The position numbers were made by a program, and so were the translations under genes. Positions 1 to 4,732 of a stretch of DNA of 6,748 nt are shown here, in pieces (within the stretch, counting starts at the first letter, position 1; each line of letters opens with the position of its first letter). Under the pieces are notes generated by a model. That model was not told the DNA's origin and made no database searches. It saw only the letters and a program-made list of their open reading frames with translations. Origin of the DNA: Eubacteriales Family XIII. Incertae Sedis bacterium (GTDB lineage Bacteria > Bacillota > Clostridia > Peptostreptococcales > Anaerovoracaceae); NCBI GenBank assembly GCA_031263335.1, contig JAISGB010000138.1, positions 1 through 6,748 on the forward strand. The letters run 5' to 3'.

Positions 1-1
1 T

Positions 2-217
2 ATGCAAACGCTCTTTCACGCGCTCCGTGAAATGAAGGGGATGAGCCTCTGCACCAAATTCAACCGGTTTGGCGTCGAAGACGAACTCAAATACTTTCCG
101 TTGCCGCCGTTGCGGGAAAAAAAGTACGTCGTCGCCGCGTGGCGGGCGGACCGGCTTTCGGCCGAAACGCGCCTGTTTGCCAAGACGTTGCCGGGGGAGG
201 AACACCTGACTTCTTGA
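2..217 (+). CDS. C-terminal end of a probable LysR-type transcriptional regulator (5' end outside window)
   Basis: About 71 residues of an open frame enter from the left edge and stop at TGA 215-217. The pattern (small/hydrophobic strand, then 'LKYFPLPPLREKKYVVAAWRAD', then 'LSAETRLFAKTL') resembles the last strand and helix of the LysR-type effector-binding domain. There the segment 'pl.....~~v~~~~~~~ls~~~~~f~~~l' closes the protein. The DNA-binding helix-turn-helix lies outside the window, so the family call rests on this short tail only. The Met codons in the visible part are internal, and no convincing SD precedes them. If it is a LysR regulator, it may control neighbouring genes, and dyad sites in the divergent region near 1780-1845 are possible targets. 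It converges on the gene ending at 237 with no obvious terminator between. Another regulator or an unrelated protein cannot be excluded. Confidence 0.45.
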   Translation: MQTLFHALREMKGMSLCTKFNRFGVEDELKYFPLPPLREKKYVVAAWRADRLSAETRLFAKTLPGEEHLTS

Positions 218-236
218 ACTTAGGGATGGTCCGGCG

Positions 237-1658
237 CTATGGGATGATCACCGTGGGGTGCAGGTATTTTTTCGCGATCCGCAGGGCCGCTTCGGGATGA
301 TCCTGTGACAGAAGCCCGATTGCGTACATTATATACTCGTCGTCCACCCAACCTTTCGGCGCGCGCGGCCGCAGACTCCACGGGGCGTCGGGGCTGAACA
401 CTGCGGCGCCCAAGATCTCTCCCGGCGCCTTCCCGTATTTGAAGATGCCGCCGGTCCCGAGGACGTTCCGGACATCGAGCAGATTTTTCCCATACTGGAT
501 GGAGACCTCCCCGATCGCCGTAAATTCGGATTTCAGATGTCCCGCGTGGCGTTCCGTCGCAATGCCCACGGCTGTTTTTGCCAGCGCGGCGTCCATGAGC
601 GCTTCGACCTCCGTTTGCGGTACGTAGGACACGCGTTCGCCGACCTTGCGCGTATAGGCGTCGAGATCCGGCTTGGGTTCCGGGAGACCCGGATCCAACC
701 GGCGCATAGACGCCGTGAGGCGTGCGTTTCCCTCGAAATCGAAGATGGTGCGCGCGTTGTAGCGGATGCCCATATCGCCTTCCACCGTTCTGGTGATCCG
801 GGATTCCGGAAGCCCCTTGACCAAGGTCTGCGGCGTCACCGCCTTGATGTTCGCCACGGAATGTATATTGGTGGTCGCGCCGCCGACCTCCGCGACCAAC
901 AGGCTGCCGATGCCGGATTCGTTCCCGGCGCCGTCCGCCAAAAGCGTCGCCGCCCACAATGAGGCCATCGGCGTCGGGATGATGTCCCTCCGAACAAAGT
1001 CCCTCGCCTTATCGAGTCCCTTGGCCTTGATGATGTGATCGATGAAGATATTCCGTATCAGCTCTTGCGCCGGCTCAACATCGACGATGTTGATCTCGGG
1101 AAGTACATTTTTCGTCGTATAGACCCGCTTTCCCGCCGTTTCGAAGATCCCCTCGATTTTATGCGCGACGGTACGGTTGCCGCAGACAAGGAACGGACAG
1201 GCGATCGCGGAATCGGCCAACATCTTCGCATTGTGCAGGATGACGTCCTTGTTCCCGCCGTCGGTCCCGCCGGAAAGCAACACGATGTCGCAACGGCGGC
1301 CTTCGATTTCCTCCACAATTTCACGGTCGATTTCATAGCCGTAGGCGCACAGAATTTTTGCGCCGGCGCCCAAGGCCGCCCGCTGCGCCGCCTTCAAGGT
1401 CAGATCCGGGACAAGTCCGACGGCGGCGATCTTCAACCCTCCCGCAGCGCTGCTGCACGCGTACCGTTCCCGGACATCCTCCGGATCGATCCGGGAAGAT
1501 TCATACAGATTTTCCAACGCCTCGGCAAGGCCGACGGTGATATCCGTTTCGATCGTGGTCGGCGCCTGCGCCCGCCCAAGAATGGTTTCATTCTCCAAAT
1601 CCGCCGCTGTCACCTTGGTATAAGTGCTTCCGAAATCGACCATCAAGCAAACTTGCAT
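237..1658 (-). CDS. glmL: GlmL/MutL-family actin-like ATPase (methylaspartate mutase accessory protein type)
   Basis: This is a 473-aa protein of the MutL/GlmL family (ASKHA fold), near the family's usual length of about 460. Family members accompany adenosylcobalamin-dependent carbon-skeleton mutases such as glutamate mutase (GlmS/GlmE) and are thought to act as ATP-dependent reactivating or chaperone partners in the cytoplasm; the biochemistry is not firmly settled. Visible motifs are the phosphate-1 loop DFGSTYTKV (residues 8-16), SGGTDGG (129-135), the second phosphate loop EVGGATTN (257-264), TVEGDMGIRYNA (291-302), ERHAGHL (369-375) and GTGGIFKY (401-408). The start ATG is at 1658-1656, with SD AAAGGTGG about 4-5 nt upstream. 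A frame extension to 1715 lacks an SD and homology-like sequence. No mutase subunit is in the window, so the partner enzyme is unknown. It is transcribed away from the hydrolase/transport cluster. The family call is strong; the glutamate mutase assignment is weaker. Confidence 0.88.
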   Translation of the reverse strand: MQVCLMVDFGSTYTKVTAADLENETILGRAQAPTTIETDITVGLAEALENLYESSRIDPEDVRERYACSSAAGGLKIAAVGLVPDLTLKAAQRAALGAGAKILCAYGYEIDREIVEEIEGRRCDIVLLSGGTDGGNKDVILHNAKMLADSAIACPFLVCGNRTVAHKIEGIFETAGKRVYTTKNVLPEINIVDVEPAQELIRNIFIDHIIKAKGLDKARDFVRRDIIPTPMASLWAATLLADGAGNESGIGSLLVAEVGGATTNIHSVANIKAVTPQTLVKGLPESRITRTVEGDMGIRYNARTIFDFEGNARLTASMRRLDPGLPEPKPDLDAYTRKVGERVSYVPQTEVEALMDAALAKTAVGIATERHAGHLKSEFTAIGEVSIQYGKNLLDVRNVLGTGGIFKYGKAPGEILGAAVFSPDAPWSLRPRAPKGWVDDEYIMYAIGLLSQDHPEAALRIAKKYLHPTVIIP

Positions 1659-1780
1659 GTTCCCACCTTTCCGCGATAAGCCCTTGGACCCGGCCTCCGC
1701 CGGTTTTGCCGACATCCCTCATGTATATGTTATTGTAATGGACATTTGCCGGTTTGCGCCTTTGCATCTTATGGCCGGGT

Positions 1781-1796
1781 ATAATGGATGCATTAT
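1781..1796. promoter_or_regulatory. Dyad ATAATG-4-CATTAT, candidate operator
   Basis: This is a perfect 6-bp interrupted palindrome with a 4-bp centre. It overlaps a perfect -10 hexamer TATAAT (1780-1785) on the + strand. No good -35 lies 16-18 bp upstream of that hexamer, so a promoter here is doubtful. The AT-rich dyad is the sort of site a dimeric regulator such as a LysR protein could bind, but the spacing (T-N12-A) is not the classic T-N11-A. Confidence 0.3.
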
Positions 1797-1821
1797 GGGG
1801 AAATCGGCGTCGTGGTATCGA

Positions 1822-1844
1822 GATGGTTGAAATTTCAAGGCATC
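1822..1844. promoter_or_regulatory. Palindrome TTGAAATTTCAA with outer GATG/CATC arms, candidate operator
   Basis: A perfect 12-bp palindrome (1827-1838) lies within weaker outer symmetry: GATG at 1822-1825 and CATC at 1841-1844, with one and two unpaired bases between. It sits between the divergent genes, about 70 bp upstream of the predicted -35 of the hydrolase promoter. A DNA-binding dimer site is the simplest reading. The bound protein is unknown. Confidence 0.35.
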
Positions 1845-1905
1845 CAGCCATCTCCTCCCCGTGTTCCCTCCCCCGAACGGGGACCGAATATCCGAATTTG
1901 CAGGA

Positions 1906-1934
1906 TTGACTTTTCCCGGGGGAGAGGGTAAAGT
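1906..1934 (+). promoter_or_regulatory. Predicted sigma-70/SigA-type promoter of the hydrolase operon
   Basis: A -35 box TTGACT (1906-1911, 5/6 to consensus) is followed by a 17-bp spacer and a -10 box TAAAGT (1929-1934, 4/6). Transcription would start near 1941 and leave a leader of about 56 nt before ATG 1997. The G-rich spacer (CGGGGGAGAGGG) is complementary, with a 2-nt bulge, to CCCTCCCCCG at 1866-1875, which could be relevant to control. It is an eye-based prediction. Confidence 0.5.
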
Positions 1935-1961
1935 CATGGTAATTCATTAGGGTGTTTCGAG

Positions 1962-1983
1962 GTGGATAATCAGTGGATAATCA
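1962..1983 (+). repeat. Tandem 11-bp direct repeat GTGGATAATCA x2 in the hydrolase leader
   Basis: Two exact adjacent copies (1962-1972 and 1973-1983) lie just before the SD of the hydrolase gene. The first copy is preceded by AGGTGG, which would serve as an SD for the in-frame GTG at 1973 (7-nt gap). The second leads into the AAGGGAGG SD of ATG 1997. The repeat therefore creates two potential in-frame initiation sites. The core GGATAATCAA recurs before the binding-protein gene at 4701-4710. Confidence 0.75.
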
Positions 1984-1998
1984 AGGGAGGTTGATTAT
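1977..1998 (+). promoter_or_regulatory. Hairpin at the hydrolase translation start, SD in the loop
   Basis: ATAATCAA (1977-1984) is perfectly complementary to TTGATTAT (1991-1998). The 6-nt loop is exactly the SD core GGGAGG, and the stem takes in the first two bases of the ATG. With only one G-C pair the stem is weak. Repeat copy 1966-1972 could pair alternatively with 1992-1998, giving two mutually exclusive structures. A role in translation control is inference. Confidence 0.5.
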
Positions 1999-3856
1999 GA
2001 AAAACAAGCAAAACCCTAACGCCGACAATCCGCGCGTCAGCGAATTCCATTCGGATGACCAGTGGTATCTGTTGCCCGGCTACCAACCGGAGCCGACCAA
2101 AATCCCGTATGGCAGCAAGGAACTGACGGGCGTATATTATGATGGGTATCCACAGGTCATCAAGGGGCCGGAGACGCAACCCACATACAAATGGACCGTG
2201 GATAAAGACGTCATGGTCGCCATGCGCGACGGGGTGCGTTTGGCGCTCGATGTATATCGCCCCGACAACGCGGAAGGGGAGAAATTTCCCGTCATCCTCT
2301 GTATCGGCGAGTGGGGCAAGGACGGCCAGGATTGCATCGAATGGTGGGCCGACTATCCGCAGGATTATTTCATAACCCCGTTCTGGAACGGGAGCTTGGA
2401 GGGCGGCGACTTCACCTACACGGTCCCGAGGGGATTTGTCCACATCATCGGAGAACCAAGAGGCATCGGCAACTCCGAGGGCGTAAAGCTCGGCGATTCG
2501 ACGAACCATAACCCCCAAGATATGCAGGATATCATAGATTGGGCGGTAAAACAGCCGTGGTGCAACGGCAAGGCCGTTCACATGGGTCCGTCCTCCTATG
2601 GCAGGGCAACGCTCGTGGCGGGCGCGGATCCGCATCCGAACGTGGTCGCGATCCGTCCTTCCGAAGGGCCGTCCCATCTGTACGACAACTTCAACGGCAT
2701 CAAAGACTCCATGTTTTACAATGTTCACCAGGGCTTGCATTCCTACGACCAATTGGAGGTCAACTCGAACTTGCACCCCGAGTACAGGCAACTGCCGCAG
2801 TATCTCACCAAATACACGAAAGAGGAGTCCGACAAGCTGATCCAAGAGATTCTTGACGATCCCGACGTCAAGTGGAATCAAAAGTTCTATCCGCAGGTCA
2901 AATACCCGACCGTCTCCCACCAACTGATCGACGAACTGATCTATCTCAACCATCCGACCGAGGTGGAAAACGGGCTTGGAGACATCAAGGTTCCCATGTA
3001 TATCGGCGCCTGTTGGAACAACGATATCTACTGTTGGGCGACATTCGAGTGTTTCAGGCGATCCACGCAGGTACCGGAGGAACACAAGAAGCTCATGATA
3101 TTCCCGCCCATGAACGCGGCGCGTCCCTTTATGTGGTTCGCCGACGAGGATGTGCGTTGGCACGAATATTGGGCCAAGGGCTTGGACAACGGCATTATGG
3201 ACGAGCCCCGGATCAAGATATTCGTCATGGGCGTCAACAAATGGAAGTTTGAGAACGAGTGGCCGCTGAAGCGGACGCAGTATACGAAATACTTCCTGCA
3301 GCCGGGCGGCGGGCTGAGCACCGACTCCGTGCAGGGCGATCCCGAGCCGGAGTCCTTCACGCAACAAGCGCCGTATATGGATCCGACGGTTTATTGTCTG
3401 CGGTACACCACGGCGCCGTTTGACAAGGACACGGAGGTGACGGGGCATTCGACGTTCCGCTTCGACGCCGCGATCGACGCCGACGACACGAACTGGCTCA
3501 TCGACATCGTCGACCTCAGCCCGACGGGCGAACGCTACTTGGTCGCAAGCGGTTATCTGAAGGCAAAATTCAACACGATCGACGAGGAGAAATCGTTGGA
3601 CTACTACCCCTGCCATAAGCGGCAGGAACCGATCCCCATTGTCCCCGGCGAAGTCAACCGTTATGAGATCTCGATCATGCCGACGTCAAACATCTTCCAA
3701 AAAGGCCATCGTATGGAGTTGATCATTAAGAACCAGAGCGACATGAGGGGCAAGATGGCCAAAAATGGCATCTATTGGTGGCCGTTCATGCGGACGGTGA
3801 CACACGACATCTATTTTGGCAATTCATATTTGGAGGTACCGGTTATCCCGGACTGA
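1997..3856 (+). CDS. CocE/NonD (peptidase S15-like) hydrolase family protein with an atypical catalytic triad
   Basis: The product is 619 aa. ATG 1997 has SD AAGGGAGG at 6-nt spacing; an in-frame GTG at 1973 would add 8 residues. Family architecture is visible: alpha/beta-hydrolase domain from about 65 ('MRDGVRLALDVYRP', 'GEPRGIGNSEG' 152-162), helical cap about 215-325, and C-terminal jelly-roll from about 400 ending 'HRMELIIKNQSD...GNSYLEVPV'. Known members are serine hydrolases acting on X-Pro peptides, cocaine or acyl esters. The nucleophile elbow reads GPSSYG (197-202), so Ser199, or Ser200 next to Tyr201, is the candidate. The Asp segment reads CWNND (339-343), with Asn342 at the expected Asp position and Asp343 beside it. 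The His segment reads FPPMNAARP, with Asn373 where GPWxH has His. It has no signal peptide, so it is cytoplasmic. It is the first gene of the rightward cluster. Fold call strong; activity and substrate unknown. Confidence 0.88.
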   Translation: MKNKQNPNADNPRVSEFHSDDQWYLLPGYQPEPTKIPYGSKELTGVYYDGYPQVIKGPETQPTYKWTVDKDVMVAMRDGVRLALDVYRPDNAEGEKFPVILCIGEWGKDGQDCIEWWADYPQDYFITPFWNGSLEGGDFTYTVPRGFVHIIGEPRGIGNSEGVKLGDSTNHNPQDMQDIIDWAVKQPWCNGKAVHMGPSSYGRATLVAGADPHPNVVAIRPSEGPSHLYDNFNGIKDSMFYNVHQGLHSYDQLEVNSNLHPEYRQLPQYLTKYTKEESDKLIQEILDDPDVKWNQKFYPQVKYPTVSHQLIDELIYLNHPTEVENGLGDIKVPMYIGACWNNDIYCWATFECFRRSTQVPEEHKKLMIFPPMNAARPFMWFADEDVRWHEYWAKGLDNGIMDEPRIKIFVMGVNKWKFENEWPLKRTQYTKYFLQPGGGLSTDSVQGDPEPESFTQQAPYMDPTVYCLRYTTAPFDKDTEVTGHSTFRFDAAIDADDTNWLIDIVDLSPTGERYLVASGYLKAKFNTIDEEKSLDYYPCHKRQEPIPIVPGEVNRYEISIMPTSNIFQKGHRMELIIKNQSDMRGKMAKNGIYWWPFMRTVTHDIYFGNSYLEVPVIPD

Positions 3857-3900
3857 TCTTGCGCAAAAGGGATACCGGCGTATGCGAAAGCAATCCCGGT
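3839..3900 (+). promoter_or_regulatory. Overlapping inverted repeats spanning the hydrolase stop codon
   Basis: CCGGTTATCCC (3839-3849) pairs with GGGATACCGG (3869-3878), with one bulged T and the stop codon in the loop. The same right arm could instead pair with ATCCCGGT-containing sequence at 3893-3900 (GGGAT/ATCCC and ACCGG/CCGGT). No T-run follows either stem, so a classic intrinsic terminator is not supported. A 3'-end or processing structure is possible. Confidence 0.3.
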
Positions 3901-3906
3901 TTGTTT

Positions 3907-3946
3907 GTAGGGGCGTAGGGGCGAATAACATTGCCCCTACCCCTAC
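3907..3946. repeat. Palindromic GTAGGGGC repeat element (small interspersed-repeat type) forming a long hairpin
   Basis: GTAGGGGC occurs twice in tandem (3907-3914, 3915-3922). The right arm GCCCCTACCCCTAC (3933-3946) is its near complement. Pairing is 3907-3913 with 3940-3946, 3916-3922 with 3933-3939, and 3924-3926 with 3930-3932, with a CG bulge, a G bulge and loop AAC. Elements of the GTAGGGGCGA...CGCCCCTAC type recall short dispersed palindromic repeats of bacterial intergenic regions; I infer the class from the pattern. It sits between the hydrolase gene and the next gene and could attenuate or process the transcript, but no T-run follows directly. Confidence 0.6.
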
Positions 3947-3990
3947 GATTACAGCCTGTATTTTACGGTTTATACGGGCCGGAGAATATG

Positions 3991-4725
3991 ATGAGCCGTA
4001 TATGGACTGACGAGCAGCTTGCCGAAATGGCCAAGCGTACGATAGACAAGGCTTTTGACGCGATCGATTCGGGCGAATCACACAAAGCGAAGGAATTGGT
4101 GCAACGGATGTATGACCAATTCGTGCATCTGCACGATGGTTATATGGTGTGGATCGCCGGCTTGCTCACGTGGATCTATGAGCGCCATGGCGCGGAAGGC
4201 GTTGAGGACGCCGAAAGCGAGGCGCACGCGAAAGAGGCCAAGCTTGTTTTCTTGCCGCCCGAACGAACCGATTTTCAATTTCTTGTGGAAAAGATGGCGG
4301 CGGAGCTTCAGGGCCATGTACATCAACACATGACGTTGACGGAGGACGACGAGAAAGTCGTCCTGACCAACACGCCCTGCGGTTCCGGCGGGCGTCTCAT
4401 CCAAATGGGGGGCTACAGCCCCGAGGTGGGTCTGGGCCGTATCGCCGAACCCTCCGATCTGACGTTCCAAACGCCGGACTATCCGCTGTATTGCGTACAC
4501 TGTCCGTTGTTTAACAGGAACGCCATCGACGACACGGGCGATTTTCTGTTTATCAACAACCCGCCCGGCGACGGGACCTCGTGCCGGTTCATCTTTTACA
4601 AGGACAAAAAGGATATCCCGGAGGAATACTACAAACGGTTGGGGCGCGAAAAACCGAAGGAAGGAGGTGGGCTTGAAGTTTCGACAAATAAGTCAGAGGC
4701 GGATAATCAATGGAGGACAATATGA
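3991..4725 (+). CDS. Uncharacterised protein with four cysteines and an HxHxH cluster, possible metal site
   Basis: The product is 244 aa. ATG 3991 has GGAG at 6-nt spacing; ATG 3988 is adjacent, and an upstream in-frame TTG at 3931 falls inside the palindromic repeat and is rejected. I do not recognise a named family with confidence. The N-terminal half (about 6-105) looks helical and soluble. The C-terminal half looks like a compact domain: GHVHQH (108-113), TPCGSGGRL (128-136, Cys130), YPLYCVHC (164-171, Cys168, His170, Cys171), 'NNPPGDGTSC' (Cys198), then 'FIFYKDKKDIPEEYYKRLGREK' (200-221). This Cys/His layout suggests zinc or another metal, or a redox/thiol function; that is inference. 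The last 23 residues are low-complexity and overlap the next gene's initiation region. There is no signal peptide. The stop overlaps the next start as ATGA (4722-4725), so translation is probably coupled to the binding protein. Gene call firm; function unknown. Confidence 0.82.
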   Translation: MSRIWTDEQLAEMAKRTIDKAFDAIDSGESHKAKELVQRMYDQFVHLHDGYMVWIAGLLTWIYERHGAEGVEDAESEAHAKEAKLVFLPPERTDFQFLVEKMAAELQGHVHQHMTLTEDDEKVVLTNTPCGSGGRLIQMGGYSPEVGLGRIAEPSDLTFQTPDYPLYCVHCPLFNRNAIDDTGDFLFINNPPGDGTSCRFIFYKDKKDIPEEYYKRLGREKPKEGGGLEVSTNKSEADNQWRTI

Positions 4726-4732
4726 AAAGTAA
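4661..4732 (+). promoter_or_regulatory. Internal full-length SD (AAGGAGGTG) with a possible 19-codon leader ORF
   Basis: Within the 3' end of the Cys/His gene, AAGGAGGTG (4661-4669) is a near-perfect anti-SD complement. A TTG codon at 4673, 5 nt after GGAGG, opens a +1-frame mini-ORF of 19 codons that stops at TAA 4730-4732, just inside the binding-protein gene. It could be a leader peptide, a ribosome standby or pausing site, or a relic of an older gene start. Nothing here shows that the peptide is made. Confidence 0.25.
4701..4716 (+). promoter_or_regulatory. Shared leader element plus SD of the binding-protein gene
   Basis: GGATAATCAATGGAGG differs at a single base from the hydrolase leader at 1975-1990 and at three bases from the permease leader at 6455-6470. 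It includes the SD that sets ATG 4722, yet it lies inside the coding end of the preceding gene. This makes conservation beyond the SD noticeable. Confidence 0.5.

Larger units (their letters stand above)
1659..1996. other. Divergent intergenic control region, 338 bp
   Basis: This stretch separates the leftward glmL-type gene from the rightward hydrolase gene. I see no supported gene in it: short frames on both strands lack both SDs and recognisable protein features. It contains a forward promoter candidate (1906-1934), two dyad elements (1781-1796 and 1822-1844), a C-rich/G-rich inverted repeat (1866-1875 with 1917-1928) whose right arm falls in the promoter spacer, and a repeat/hairpin leader (1962-1998). 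No convincing leftward promoter for glmL was found. AT-rich stretches around 1718-1745 are the likeliest place for one. Confidence 0.7.

Noticed and set aside
220..957. 245-codon - strand frame overlapping the glmL-type gene
   Set aside because: The Arg/Gly-rich translation is out of frame with the well-supported GlmL/MutL protein.
1780..1785. Perfect TATAAT hexamer as a second forward promoter
   Set aside because: No acceptable -35 box at 16-18 bp and no extended -10 TG. It lies within a dyad that explains its symmetry.
1624..1830. 68-codon + strand frame reaching into the divergent region
   Set aside because: It mostly overlaps the 5' end of the glmL-type gene in antisense, with no SD and no domain-like sequence.
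1970..3616. 548-codon open frame on the - strand antisense to the hydrolase gene
   Set aside because: It mirrors the codon bias of the GC-rich + strand gene. Its translation is rich in Arg/Val/His without recognisable motifs and has no SD-supported start.
3931..3990. Upstream TTG start extending the Cys/His protein by 20 residues
   Set aside because: The extension is encoded by the right arm of the palindromic repeat and has no SD. ATG 3991 has GGAG at good spacing.
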